A stretch of 39,617 bases of DNA, from NCBI GenBank assembly GCA_035631615.1, contig DASQIK010000004.1, forward strand, positions 1 through 39,617. Reading direction: 5' to 3'. The DNA comes from UBA5189 sp035631615 (GTDB lineage: Bacteria > Chloroflexota > Limnocylindria > Limnocylindrales > CSP1-4). The notes under the pieces are model-generated. The model was not told the DNA's origin and searched no databases. It saw only the letters and a list, made by a program, of their open reading frames with translations. Positions 21,950-29,930 of this stretch are shown here, in pieces (the stretch's first letter is position 1; each line of letters begins with the position of its first letter). The position numbers and the translations under genes are program-made.

Positions 21950-22888
21950 GTGATGACGCGGGTCCGCGAGCTCCGCACGAGTGCCCGGCGCAGGCTCATC
22001 GCCACGCTCGGGATCGCGTCGATCGTGATCGCCTGTTCGAGCCCAACCGCAAGCCTGAGCACGCTACCGAACGGGACGTCGGCACCGCTCGACACCGGCG
22101 GTCCGTCGGCCGAGGCGCCCACGCTCACGCCAACCGGCGCGCCGACCACCGCACCCACCGAGGTGCCCGCCTCTCCCGGCACCGTCGTCACGAACGGCTT
22201 CCATTTCGATGACATCCTCAGGATCCAGGTGGACCGGCTCGCCGTCCGCACGGCGCCCACGAAGACGGCGCGCCTCGTCCACCAGTACCTGATCCTGGGC
22301 ACGACCGCAAGCGACCTTGGCGAGGTCCGGCTCGGCAGGGGCAACTTCGTGAAGGTCCAGGCCGGTCCGCTCCAGATCGCCGACATCACCTGGTACCTCG
22401 TCTGGCCGGCGGCGGGTGCGAAGCTCGACGACCAGACGACGAACTGGTACGACACCGCGCCGATGGCGGGCCAGCCGGTCCCGGCGTGGATCGCCACCGC
22501 GATCGGCGCGACGAGGTACGCGACCCTTGAACGGCGCCCGACCACGGCCCAGATCGCGGCGGTCGAGGCGCCGGGCCTCGTCGTGGCCGGCAGCGGCAGG
22601 TACGTCTCGCCACCGATGCCGCGCCACGATGCGTTCCTGCTGTACTGGGCGGCCGCGAGCCCAACCGCGGCCTCGTGCGCCTTCAAGGTCCAGCTCGTGC
22701 CCGACGACCCGAGCTTCGACCCGTTGACCGCCGTGGGCACCTCGACGACGTCCGTGAAGGCGTCGCCGCTCGACGGCATGCCGGTGCCGTGGCCCGTTGC
22801 CGGGACGAGCACGTGGGCCACGTTCACGCTCGTCGTCACGGGCACCTGTGCGTGGGCGATCCGGCTCATCCGGCTCGAGCACGACTGA
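21950..22888 (+). CDS. Secreted lipoprotein with SH3-like segment, Chloroflexota/Actinomycetota type
   Basis: A 312-residue predicted lipoprotein. The N-terminus is basic (RTSARRRLIATLG), followed by a hydrophobic stretch and lipobox SIVIAC, giving a lipidated Cys near residue 29. A Pro/Thr/Ala linker (~30-80) connects to the folded part, in which ILRIQVDRLAVRTAPTKTAR resembles a bacterial SH3 start and a later segment ITWYLVWPAAG recurs around Trp residues. The final ~90 residues are beta-rich with two cysteines (SCAFKVQL, GTCAWAIRLI) that could form a disulfide. The function is unknown; surface binding is likely. GTG-ATG double start at 21950/21953; TAGGCT (21934-21939) lies 10 nt upstream. 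Confidence 0.75.
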   Translation: MMTRVRELRTSARRRLIATLGIASIVIACSSPTASLSTLPNGTSAPLDTGGPSAEAPTLTPTGAPTTAPTEVPASPGTVVTNGFHFDDILRIQVDRLAVRTAPTKTARLVHQYLILGTTASDLGEVRLGRGNFVKVQAGPLQIADITWYLVWPAAGAKLDDQTTNWYDTAPMAGQPVPAWIATAIGATRYATLERRPTTAQIAAVEAPGLVVAGSGRYVSPPMPRHDAFLLYWAAASPTAASCAFKVQLVPDDPSFDPLTAVGTSTTSVKASPLDGMPVPWPVAGTSTWATFTLVVTGTCAWAIRLIRLEHD

Positions 22889-22921
22889 CCCGCGGCTGTT
22901 CGCGCTTCAGAGCTGAATCGC

Positions 22922-22927
22922 TAGCAT
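22922..22927 (+). promoter_or_regulatory. -10 hexamer of leaderless flavoprotein operon
   Basis: TAGCAT, 6 nt, then ATG 22934. Confidence 0.6.
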
Positions 22928-22933
22928 CGACGG

Positions 22934-24328
22934 ATGCCCAGCAGAGCCGTTCGAGCCACCGACATCCGGCAGCTCCGCGACGCGGTCCGTGGTGCGGTGA
23001 TCGCGCCCGATGATGCGGGCTACGACGACGCGCGCCGGGCCTGGAACGGGCTGATCGACCGGCGGCCGGGCGTCATGGTCCGCCCGGTCGATGCCGAGGA
23101 CGTGGCAACCGCGCTCCGGCGCGGGCGGGAGTGGGACGTCGAGATCGCGCTGCGCTCCGGCGCGCACAGCCCGACCGGTCACTCGTCGACGGTCGGCGGG
23201 CTGGTGATCGACATGGCCGCGATGCGCGGCGTCGCGGTCGATCCGGCGCGCCGGATCGCGCGAGCGAGCGGCGGCGCGCTGCTCGGCGAGCTCGATGTCG
23301 CGGCGCAGGCGCACGGCCTCGTCGTCCCGGTCGGCGTCATCGGGCATACCGGCGTCGCCGGGCTCACGCTCGGAGGCGGCGTCGGGCGGCTGCAGCGCCA
23401 GTTCGGGCTGACCATCGACAACCTGCGCGCCGTCGAGCTCGTGACCGCCGATGGGCGGCAGGTCCGGACGAGCGAGACGGACGAGCCGGACCTGTTCTGG
23501 GCCATCCGGGGCGCAGGCGCGAACTTCGGGATCGTGACGGCCTTCGAGTTCGAGCTGCAGCCGTTCGCCGGCGTCCTGCACCGCGGCACGCGGATCTATC
23601 GCGCGTCGGATGCCCGAGCGGTGTGGTCTGCCGTCCGTGGCTACGCTCCGTCGATGCCGGACGCGCTCACGTGCATCATGGCGATCGGGCGCGCGGAGCC
23701 GGTCGACGAGTACCCGGATTCGATCGCGGGCCAGCCGATCGTGGTCGTCGGCTACAACCACTGCGGCGCCGCGGAGGACGTGGCACGCGACACGGAGCCG
23801 CTGCGCACGGGCGCGCAACCCGTCGTGACCAACGAGGCCAGCCTCCCGTACCTGGACGTCCAGACGGCGCACGACCTGGCGATGGGCTTCGGGCATCGGT
23901 CGGTCATCGAGAGCGCGTACGCGAACGACGTTCGCCCGGACACGATCGATGCGCTCCTCGCGCATGCCGCGGATGCCCCGGACGGAGCCTCGGTCTCGAT
24001 CACGGTGCAGGGCGGCGCGATCGGGCGGGTCGCGGACGACGCCATGGCGTACACCGGCCGCGACGCGGCGTTCGACCTCAGCGCCGACAGCTCCTGGGAC
24101 GACCCGGCGCTGGATACGGCCAACATCGTCTGGATCGACAAGGCGATGGCGATCGTCGCGCCGGACCTGAGCGTCGGCCGGTACGTGAACGGCTGCACCC
24201 GCGACGGCGCCGAGTCGACGCGCGCCGTCTACGGCGACGCCAAGCTGCCGCGGCTGCGCGCGCTGAAGCGCGCGTGGGACCCTGACAATGTGTTCCGGCG
24301 CAACTTCAACATCGAGCCGCAGGCATGA
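22934..24328 (+). CDS. FAD-binding (PCMH/BBE-type) oxidoreductase
   Basis: A 464-residue flavoprotein of the berberine-bridge-enzyme-like group. The PCMH FAD domain shows VMVRPVDAEDVATALR, IALRSGAHSPTGHSST with His78 as the expected covalent FAD attachment site, and GVAGLTLGGGVGRLQRQFGL. LFWAIRGAGANFGIVTAFEF follows, and the C-terminal BBE segment ends FRRNFNIEP. The cysteine that makes the second FAD bond in plant BBEs has no counterpart (GHTGVAG there), so mono-covalent FAD is predicted. Such enzymes oxidise sugars, alcohols or secondary metabolites; the substrate is not visible. Its TGA overlaps the ATG of the MDR reductase (ATGA), so they are likely paired. Start fixed by the -10 at 6 nt. 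Confidence 0.9.
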   Translation: MPSRAVRATDIRQLRDAVRGAVIAPDDAGYDDARRAWNGLIDRRPGVMVRPVDAEDVATALRRGREWDVEIALRSGAHSPTGHSSTVGGLVIDMAAMRGVAVDPARRIARASGGALLGELDVAAQAHGLVVPVGVIGHTGVAGLTLGGGVGRLQRQFGLTIDNLRAVELVTADGRQVRTSETDEPDLFWAIRGAGANFGIVTAFEFELQPFAGVLHRGTRIYRASDARAVWSAVRGYAPSMPDALTCIMAIGRAEPVDEYPDSIAGQPIVVVGYNHCGAAEDVARDTEPLRTGAQPVVTNEASLPYLDVQTAHDLAMGFGHRSVIESAYANDVRPDTIDALLAHAADAPDGASVSITVQGGAIGRVADDAMAYTGRDAAFDLSADSSWDDPALDTANIVWIDKAMAIVAPDLSVGRYVNGCTRDGAESTRAVYGDAKLPRLRALKRAWDPDNVFRRNFNIEPQA

Positions 24329-25305
24329 AGGCGGCGTGGCACGATCGCTACGGCGAGCCGGACGTCGTGGACGTCCGTGACATCCCGACCCAGGTCCCGG
24401 TCGACGACCAGGTGCTCGTGAAGGTTCGTGCCGCCTCGGTCAACCGCGCCGACCTTGACTGGCTCCTCCCGAAGTCGCAGCTGTTCCGCGTGTTCACCGG
24501 CGTGCGCGCGCCGCGTCGCCATCGCCTCGGCCTGGACGTCGCCGGCGTGGTCGAGGCGGTCGGCCCGACGGCTCGACGGTTCGAGACTGGCGCGGCGGTC
24601 TTCGCCGACCTGTTCTGGTTCGGCCACGGGTCGTTCGCGGAATACGTGTGCGCTCCGGAGCGAGCATTCCAGACGATGCCCGAAGGCATGTCGTTCGAGG
24701 ACGCCGCGACGCTGCCGCACGCCGCCCTGCTCGCGGTGCAGGGAATGCGGCCGCGCCACGGCCAGGCAGTCGGGCCGGGCTCCAAGGTGCTGATCGTCGG
24801 GGCGTCCGGCAACGTCGGACCGTTCGCGGTCCAGATCGCGAAGCACCTGGGCGCCGAGGTGACCGGCGTGTGCCGGACCGAGAAGATGGACTTCGTCCGC
24901 TCGCTCGGCGCCGACCATGTCGTCGACTACACGACCACCGACTACACGAAGACCGGGCAATACGACTGGATCATCGATGTCGACGCCCATCGCTCGATCC
25001 TCGGCTTCATCAAGGCCCTCCGAGCGAATGGCGTCTACCAGGCGATGGGCGGCAACCGCCCGTGGATCCTGTCGCTGCCGGTCCTCGCCCTGTCGGGTTG
25101 GCTGATTGCGCGCGGCAAGCACCTTGGGCTGATGGGCGGCTGGCGCGCATTCGCGCCGAGCGATGTCGATGGGCTGAAGGGGTTCATCGCCGCGGGCGTG
25201 ATCCAACCGAGGATCGACCAGCGCTTCCCGCTGGCCGACGTCCGAGAAGCGCTCCGGGCCGTGCATGAGGGCCGGGCAAAGGGCAAGGTCGTCATCACGG
25301 TCTGA
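24325..25305 (+). CDS. NAD(P)-dependent MDR-superfamily reductase (quinone oxidoreductase-like)
   Basis: A 326-residue medium-chain dehydrogenase/reductase. The GroES-like domain has AASVNRADLDWLLPKSQLF and HRLGLDVAGVVEAVG; the Rossmann domain has VLIVGASGNVGPFAVQIAKH with following ADHVVDYTT; the end DVREALRAVHEGRAKGKVVI is family-typical. The catalytic and structural zinc cysteines are missing, so it belongs with zinc-free quinone/enone reductases, despite common zinc-type naming. ATGA overlap with the FAD oxidoreductase implies coupled translation and perhaps consecutive redox steps on one substrate. Thirty-eight nt separate its stop from the convergent YdeI-like gene. Confidence 0.9.
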   Translation: MKAAWHDRYGEPDVVDVRDIPTQVPVDDQVLVKVRAASVNRADLDWLLPKSQLFRVFTGVRAPRRHRLGLDVAGVVEAVGPTARRFETGAAVFADLFWFGHGSFAEYVCAPERAFQTMPEGMSFEDAATLPHAALLAVQGMRPRHGQAVGPGSKVLIVGASGNVGPFAVQIAKHLGAEVTGVCRTEKMDFVRSLGADHVVDYTTTDYTKTGQYDWIIDVDAHRSILGFIKALRANGVYQAMGGNRPWILSLPVLALSGWLIARGKHLGLMGGWRAFAPSDVDGLKGFIAAGVIQPRIDQRFPLADVREALRAVHEGRAKGKVVITV

Positions 25306-25343
25306 GGCCGGGCGCCGGCCGGTCGCCCTCGCACGGGCGATGC

Positions 25344-25913
25344 TCAGAACGGCCGGACGTTCCGAACGGCGTGGTCGACGATCTTCTCGATGCGCTGGGC
25401 GCGGGTCTCCGGGCGGCGCGCGTACGCGATCGACGTCAGCGCCTGCTTGCGCACGCTTGCCGGCCACGTCGCCCAGTTCGTGGCGGCCGGAGGCCGCGCC
25501 GCGAGCGCTGCCATGAGGTCCGCGGGTGCCTCGCCGCGCTCGACGCTGTCCAGGATCTCCCACGTGCCGTTCGCCTTCGCTCGCTCGATGGCGGCGAGCC
25601 CCGCCGGCGCCATGCGGCCCTCGGCGATCAGCCGCTCGAGGCGGGCCTTGTTGGTGGCGGCCCAGCCGCTCGTTGGCTTGCGAGGCGCGAAGTACAGCTT
25701 GCCGCGCTCGTCGTCGACGCGGCCCGCCGTGCTGTCGATCCAGCCGAAGCAGAGCGCCTCCTCGACGGTCATCTCGTACAGCGTTCGCCGGGCTTCCTGC
25801 CGGTCCATGACCAGCCAGACACCGGTCGCGGTGGCGTGATTCGCCTCGAGCCATGCGCGCCACGTCGCCCGGTCGGCGACCTCGAGATGCGGCGCGTCGG
25901 TCAGCGCGGACAC
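25344..25913 (-). CDS. YdeI/OmpD-associated family protein
   Basis: A 189-residue cytoplasmic protein. VADRATWRAWLEANHATATG and VWLVMDRQEARRTLYEMTVE (continuing into LCFGWIDST) are diagnostic, as are FAPRKPTSGWAATNKARLER and the C-terminal WATWPASVRKQALTSIAYAR with RAQRIEKIVDHA. E. coli YdeI-type proteins have been linked to stress and bacteriocin protection, but the molecular function is not settled. GTG start at 25913; the hexamer CATAAT ends exactly 6 nt upstream, another probable leaderless transcript. Confidence 0.9.
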   Translation of the reverse strand: MSALTDAPHLEVADRATWRAWLEANHATATGVWLVMDRQEARRTLYEMTVEEALCFGWIDSTAGRVDDERGKLYFAPRKPTSGWAATNKARLERLIAEGRMAPAGLAAIERAKANGTWEILDSVERGEAPADLMAALAARPPAATNWATWPASVRKQALTSIAYARRPETRAQRIEKIVDHAVRNVRPF

Positions 25914-25919
25914 GGCGTG

Positions 25920-25925
25920 ATTATG
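25920..25925 (-). promoter_or_regulatory. -10 hexamer (CATAAT) of leaderless YdeI-like gene
   Basis: CATAAT on the minus strand, 6 nt, then GTG 25913. One mismatch from TATAAT. Confidence 0.55.
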
Positions 25926-25982
25926 GGCGGCATGCCCTTCCGGATCAGGTCTCCGGTTGCGGTGCGGTACCCTTCGCTAGCG

Positions 25983-26051
25983 ATGAACGAGCTCCTGGTC
26001 CAGCGTCCGATCGACGCGTGGGCCGCCACGATCCGCAAGCAGAACGGCTGA
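25983..26051 (+). CDS. 22-residue micro-ORF, possible leader peptide
   Basis: ATG NEL LVQ... encodes MNELLVQRPIDAWAATIRKQ plus two residues, then TGA. A TACCCT hexamer (25968-25973) stands 9 nt before the ATG. Immediately after the stop comes a perfect 9-bp inverted repeat (26055-26086), and the GTPase gene starts 110 nt further on. It could be a leader peptide, a remnant, or chance. Confidence 0.3.
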   Translation: MNELLVQRPIDAWAATIRKQNG

Positions 26052-26054
26052 TCG

Positions 26055-26086
26055 GCCCCTTCCACATCAGCGTCGGAGGAAGGGGC
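26055..26086 (+). terminator. 9-bp perfect hairpin, terminator- or attenuator-like
   Basis: GCCCCTTCC (26055-26063) and GGAAGGGGC (26078-26086) pair perfectly with a 14-nt loop. There is no U-tract after it, so intrinsic termination would be weak; its position between the micro-ORF and the GTPase start also suits attenuation. Confidence 0.4.
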
Positions 26087-26161
26087 GGGACAGACGCGAG
26101 GCCGCTGCTGCAGCGATGGCTGCGCGCGCCGCGTCGTCCCCACGATCTGGGAGTCATCGCC

Positions 26162-27097
26162 ATGCCAATGCCGCATCGAACGTTCGCCCAGGTGGCGAAG
26201 CGCAGGCTCGTCGGGAAAGAGGGCCGGGACCGGATCCGCGAGGTCAACGCGCTGATCGCGGAGCTGCCCGACTACAGGAACGGTCCGTACGCAGACCTCC
26301 GCAAGTGGCTCGTCTCGGAGATCGAGGAGTCACGGCAGCGGTCGAACGCCGTCCATCGCAACTCGATCTCCGTGCGCCGCGAGGGCGCGGCGCAGATCGC
26401 GCTCGTCGGGCCGCCGAACGTCGGCAAGTCGTCGCTCCTCCAGGCCCTCTCCGAGATCCAGATCAGGACGGGTGACTACCCGTTCACGACGCTGCGGCCG
26501 ATTCCGGCGCTCACGCGCATCGGCGGCGTGCTCGTCCAGCTGGTCGAGATCCCGGGGTTGATCGAGGGCGCCAACGAGGACCGGGGTGGGGGACGGGCGC
26601 TGCTCGGCGTGCTCCGCTCGGCCGACGCGATCGTCTACTGCGCGCGCGCCGACGCGGATCCCCGCGAGCTCGTGCCAGTTCGCGCCGAGGTGGCGCTCGC
26701 GGGGATCGAGAAGCCGGCGTTCGTGGCGGCGACCCGCTTCGACGAGGCCGCGCCCGAGGCGCTCGAACGGCTTCGAGCGGCCTTTCCCGACCTCGAGGTC
26801 GTGCCCGTGTCCGTGATCGACGAGGCGAGCCTCGACGCCTTCCGCGCGGCGACATGGCGGCTGACCGGGCTCATCCGCGTCCGGTTGCGGACGAACGGGG
26901 AGACGGATCCGGAGCCGCTGGCGCTGGATCCCGGTGCGACCGTGGAGGACGTGGCGGCCTGGGTCCACCAGGAGCTCGCGGCCTCGTTCATCGGAGCACG
27001 CGTCTGGGGTCCGTCGTCGCGGTTCGCTGGACAGCGCGTCGGCCGGGATCACGAGGTCCAGGACGGCGACACGGTCGAGATCCTTCGCCCCGTCTAG
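26162..27097 (+). CDS. Obg/DRG-type GTPase with C-terminal TGS domain
   Basis: A 311-residue GTPase. The basic N-terminal helix region (FAQVAKRRLVGKEGRD) precedes the G domain: P-loop GPPNVGKS (83-90), switch I region GDYPFTTLRPIPAL, G3 VEIPGLIEGANEDRGGGRAL (DxxG here is IPGLIEG), then an atypical G4 (ATRFDE) and PVSVIDE at G5. The last ~75 residues are a TGS domain ending DHEVQDGDTVEILRPV. This layout matches archaeal/eukaryotic DRG-like GTPases, which act on translation, and differs from canonical ObgE by lacking the glycine-rich Obg fold. The G4 motif (N/TKxD in most) is degenerate, so guanine specificity may be relaxed. GGGAG ribosome site 7-8 nt upstream of ATG 26162. Confidence 0.85.
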   Translation: MPMPHRTFAQVAKRRLVGKEGRDRIREVNALIAELPDYRNGPYADLRKWLVSEIEESRQRSNAVHRNSISVRREGAAQIALVGPPNVGKSSLLQALSEIQIRTGDYPFTTLRPIPALTRIGGVLVQLVEIPGLIEGANEDRGGGRALLGVLRSADAIVYCARADADPRELVPVRAEVALAGIEKPAFVAATRFDEAAPEALERLRAAFPDLEVVPVSVIDEASLDAFRAATWRLTGLIRVRLRTNGETDPEPLALDPGATVEDVAAWVHQELAASFIGARVWGPSSRFAGQRVGRDHEVQDGDTVEILRPV

Positions 27098-27104
27098 AAG
27101 TCGG

Positions 27105-28184
27105 CTACTTGGCGAGCCGGGCCTCGTGGATCGCGGTGCCGGTGAGCACGTCGTGATGCTCGCTCCAGCCCGGAGCGGGCGTCGCCCAGAAGGCGGCCAA
27201 CGCCTCGAGCCTGCCCGCGTACGTGTTTCGGACGCGCTCGAACGCGCGCAGGGCGCGGTCGCGCGGTTCGAGGGCATAGCCCGCGCGCGCGAGATGCTCG
27301 TAGACGGTCGTGAAGCCGGCCTCGTCGACCTCGGAGGCCTTGGTGGTCCCACCGCGCACGTTGCTGATGTCCTCGACCAGGTGTGCCCCGACCTTGAGCA
27401 TCATGTGTGCCTGGCCGCGCGGCACCCCCTGGATGGTCGTGACGACGAGGGCCGCCGAATCCAGCACGGCGCCCAGCGCGCTGATCCAGCTGATGCTGTC
27501 GTGGCTCGACCGGAAGTAGCCCAGCAGCGGGTAGGCGACATGGCTGTCGAGGACCTCGGCCGCCCAGCGCTCCCATTCGCGGAACAGCCCTGGCAGCTCG
27601 TCGACCATGTCGAGCCGGGCGTGCGTCTCGAGGAGCGTCACCGCGGAGGGCGGTGTCTTCGCCCGCGCCGACAACGTCACCACCAGCACCTCGCGTCGCT
27701 GGTAGTTCGCGAACAGCGAGAACACGAAGGTGATGACGAGTGCCACGACGCCGAGGCCGGTGACCGCGGCCACGATGACCACCGCCCTCGAGATCCCGCC
27801 GGTCGCGACGATCTCGCCGAAGCCGAGCGTCAGCACCGACGTCCCGGCGAAGTACATCGCGTCGAAGAAGGTGCCAAGGTGCGGGGTGACCTCGCCGCGG
27901 AGCGCGAAGAGCATCAGGCCGTCGGCGACGATGATGATCGCCAGCCACACGACGAAGAGCAGGATCGCCGCACCCGGCGCGTAGAGCCCGAGGAACCAGT
28001 CGGTCGCCTGGGCGTCGCGAGCACGGATCCCGATCGCGCGCCAGAGCCGCCACGTGGGCGGGATGAGATAGCGGCCGAGCCGGAGCAGCCCCGGGGTGGG
28101 CCGCGGGACGACGATCGACTGGAAGATGTCCCACAGGACGATCCCGAGCAGGATCAGCCCGGCCAGGAAGATGACGACGTCCAT
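27105..28184 (-). CDS. Two-pore-helix potassium channel with large cytosolic domain
   Basis: A 359-residue membrane protein. An N-terminal hydrophobic helix (about 2-20) is followed by a helix at 66-90, a pore loop FDAMYFAGTSVLTLGFGEIV with the selectivity filter TLGFG (119-123), and a second pore-lining helix at about 130-160. TLGFG departs from the standard T[VI]GYG but remains in the K+-channel range. From residue ~165 a soluble helical domain of about 195 residues follows (SVVTL-like ARAKTPPSAVTLLETHARLD... HHDVLTGTAIHE) that is not an RCK/KTN domain and that I do not recognise. Start at ATG 28184 behind an extended TGC-GATCAT (28192-28200) at 7 nt. Divergent from the PaiB-like gene; its stop is 7 nt from the GTPase stop. 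Confidence 0.83.
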   Translation of the reverse strand: MDVVIFLAGLILLGIVLWDIFQSIVVPRPTPGLLRLGRYLIPPTWRLWRAIGIRARDAQATDWFLGLYAPGAAILLFVVWLAIIIVADGLMLFALRGEVTPHLGTFFDAMYFAGTSVLTLGFGEIVATGGISRAVVIVAAVTGLGVVALVITFVFSLFANYQRREVLVVTLSARAKTPPSAVTLLETHARLDMVDELPGLFREWERWAAEVLDSHVAYPLLGYFRSSHDSISWISALGAVLDSAALVVTTIQGVPRGQAHMMLKVGAHLVEDISNVRGGTTKASEVDEAGFTTVYEHLARAGYALEPRDRALRAFERVRNTYAGRLEALAAFWATPAPGWSEHHDVLTGTAIHEARLAK

Positions 28185-28191
28185 CGGCCCG

Positions 28192-28200
28192 ATGATCGCA
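28192..28200 (-). promoter_or_regulatory. Extended -10 element TGC-GATCAT
   Basis: On the minus strand TGCGATCAT, then 7 nt, then ATG 28184 of the channel gene. Differs by one base from the nonamers upstream of 10773 and 31931. Confidence 0.45.
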
Positions 28201-28242
28201 CGGCCAGGACTGCGTGCCACAATCGAATCGAGGGAGGCCGCC

Positions 28243-28914
28243 GTGTACCAGCCCGCGCACCGACGGTTCGAGGTGGCCGATACCGCCGAGCTGCTCGCCG
28301 AGCTCGCCGCCCGCGTGCCCGCGACGCTGGTGACGCTTGGAGCTGACGGGCTCCGCGCCTCGATCCTGCCGATGCTCTTCGATGCCGGAGATGGCGAGCA
28401 CGGGATGCTCCGCGGCCACCTCGCCCGACCCAACCCGCAATGGCGTGACCTCGACCCCGCGGTCGAGGCACTGGCGATCTTCGACGGTCCTGACGCCTAC
28501 ATCTCCCCGGCGTTCTACGAGGAGAAGCGGCTGACCGGCAAGGTCGTCCCGACGTGGAACTACGTCACCGTCCTGGCGCACGGCACGATCACCCTGCACC
28601 CGGAGCCCGGGTGGCTGCTCCCGCACGTGCGCCGGCTCGTCGATCGCCAGGAGGCGGCGCGCTCGGACCCCTGGTCGATCGACGACGCGCCCGAGGGCTA
28701 CGTCGAGACCCAGGTCAGGGCGATCGTCGGCCTCGAGCTGCGGATCACCCGGCTCGAGGCGAAGCGCAAGCTGACCCAGAACCGCAGCCAGGCGGACTTC
28801 GAGGGCACGATCGCGGGCCTCGCCGCGGGCACACCGCGAGAGCAGGCGGTGGCCGCCGAGATGCGCCGCGAGTCGCCACGGAAGCGCGACACCGGCAACG
28901 GCGCCGCGAGCTAG
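28243..28914 (+). CDS. PaiB-like FMN-binding split-barrel protein
   Basis: A 223-residue protein of the PaiB (negative transcriptional regulator/FMN-binding) family. It begins VYQPAHRRFEV, a shifted form of the usual MYxPxHFxxxD start, and has PATLVTLGADGLRASILPML, GHLARPNPQWRDL, the signature VPTWNYVTVLAHGTI, and IVGLELRITRLEAKRKLTQN near the end with the QNRSxxD motif. PaiB of B. subtilis was described as a regulator of protease and sporulation genes, but the fold is a flavin reductase-like barrel; a redox role is equally plausible. GTG at 28243 is supported by GAGGGAGG 5 nt upstream. The frame continues upstream only as antisense of the channel gene. Confidence 0.88.
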   Translation: MYQPAHRRFEVADTAELLAELAARVPATLVTLGADGLRASILPMLFDAGDGEHGMLRGHLARPNPQWRDLDPAVEALAIFDGPDAYISPAFYEEKRLTGKVVPTWNYVTVLAHGTITLHPEPGWLLPHVRRLVDRQEAARSDPWSIDDAPEGYVETQVRAIVGLELRITRLEAKRKLTQNRSQADFEGTIAGLAAGTPREQAVAAEMRRESPRKRDTGNGAAS

Positions 28915-28958
28915 GGCCTCGCCGGCCGCGACGGGGGCCGCGGAGGGGGGCCGTGGCG

Positions 28959-29510
28959 CTATTGCGCGGCGGACCCTTTCAGGGACGCCGAGATCGCGCT
29001 CTGGTCGGTCTTCGCGACGTAGCACGTGATCGTGCGCTTGCCCTGCTGCCAGGCGTCGACGTCGGGGTAGAAGTAGCCGATCGACAGGTCGGGCGAGGCG
29101 GCGAGATCCCGCCCGACGTAGGCCGTGAACGCCGGATCGCAGGTGGCCCCGACGAAGGCTTCCAGGAGCAGCGTGAGCGGCGTGTCCATCGCCGTGCCGG
29201 TGTAGTCCGCGACCAGGAAGACCTCGGCGGTATGCGGCTCGGTGCAGGCGTGATGCGTGACCGTCTGCACCGCGGTCGCGGTGGGAAGGTCGAAGCAGTC
29301 GCCGACCTTGAGGTCGTTCGCCGCGGTGTTGTCCTTGACCGTGAACACCACGACCACGACGAACGCGATGAGCAGCGCGAGCACGATGAGCGGCCGCCAT
29401 CGACCGGCCTTCAGCGGTGGCGGTGGCGCTGGGACCGGCAGCGCGTCGTCCCGAGACGGTTCGCCGTCGACCGGCGGACCGGGCTCGCCGGGCTCGATCT
29501 GGTCCGTCAT
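28959..29510 (-). CDS. Membrane-anchored septum-formation-like protein
   Basis: A 183-residue protein. Cytoplasmic N-terminus rich in Pro/Gly/Asp (about 1-35), one transmembrane helix RPLIVLALLIAFVVVVVFTV (about 39-58), and an extracytoplasmic domain with LKVGDCFDLPTATAVQTVTH, then ACTEPHTAEVFLVADY and GKRTITCYVAK. This VGDCF ... V..V.C..PH.AEVF ... C pattern is that of the septum formation family (PF13845-like) found in actinobacterial secreted or membrane proteins. Four cysteines are placed to form disulfides. The biological role is not established. GGAGGG ribosome site directly upstream of ATG 29510. Divergent from the 120-residue gene at 29568. Confidence 0.83.
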   Translation of the reverse strand: MTDQIEPGEPGPPVDGEPSRDDALPVPAPPPPLKAGRWRPLIVLALLIAFVVVVVFTVKDNTAANDLKVGDCFDLPTATAVQTVTHHACTEPHTAEVFLVADYTGTAMDTPLTLLLEAFVGATCDPAFTAYVGRDLAASPDLSIGYFYPDVDAWQQGKRTITCYVAKTDQSAISASLKGSAAQ

Positions 29511-29554
29511 CGTCCCTCCTGCCCACCGAGGGTAGCGGGATGCGAGCGTGGCGC

Positions 29555-29560
29555 TAAGAT
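29555..29560 (+). promoter_or_regulatory. -10 hexamer TAAGAT of leaderless gene
   Basis: TAAGAT, 7 nt, ATG 29568. Confidence 0.55.
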
Positions 29561-29567
29561 CGGCGGC

Positions 29568-29930
29568 ATGAACGAGGACGACGTCCGCGCGAGCGCCCAG
29601 CAGGTCGCCGACGCGCTGGTCGCGGGCGATGTCGACACCGCGATCGGGTTCCTGAGCGACGAGCTGCGTCGCAATCTCGGCGAGGTCGTCGCGCTCCTGC
29701 CCCTCCCGGCGACCGAGGCGACGATCAGCTCGGTGGAGCGTGGCGCGTCGGCGGTCGTGGTGGTCGTGCGAGTGACCAGCGAGACGCAGGAGGTCGAGCT
29801 CCAGACGCGCTGGAAGGATCGCGACGGCACGCCGCGCATCGTCGAGGTCAGCCACCTGAGCCGGGTGGAGCGGCCCGAGCCGACACCCGCCGGCGAAGAG
29901 GGCGCCGAGGGCGACGTCAGCGCCGAGTAG
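29568..29930 (+). CDS. Small cytoplasmic protein, possibly NTF2/SnoaL-like, unrecognised
   Basis: A 120-residue protein: two N-terminal helices (MNEDDVRASAQQVADALVAG, DVDTAIGFLSDELRRNLGEV) and then beta-strands (TEATISSVERG, AVVVVVRVTSETQEVELQTR, IVEVSHLSRVE) with an acidic tail. The helix pair with LxxGDVDxAxxFLSDxL followed by strands resembles a minimal NTF2-like (SnoaL) fold, but I cannot assign a family. No catalytic residues stand out. It is monocistronic with a 7-nt -10-to-ATG gap; its last 14 nt overlap the convergent histidine kinase gene. Confidence 0.65.
   Translation: MNEDDVRASAQQVADALVAGDVDTAIGFLSDELRRNLGEVVALLPLPATEATISSVERGASAVVVVVRVTSETQEVELQTRWKDRDGTPRIVEVSHLSRVERPEPTPAGEEGAEGDVSAE

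Noticed and set aside
27094..29526. 810-codon minus-strand frame through the channel, PaiB-like and septum-formation genes
   Set aside because: Runs through real genes in other frames, Arg/Ala/Gly repeats only; GC-driven lack of stops.
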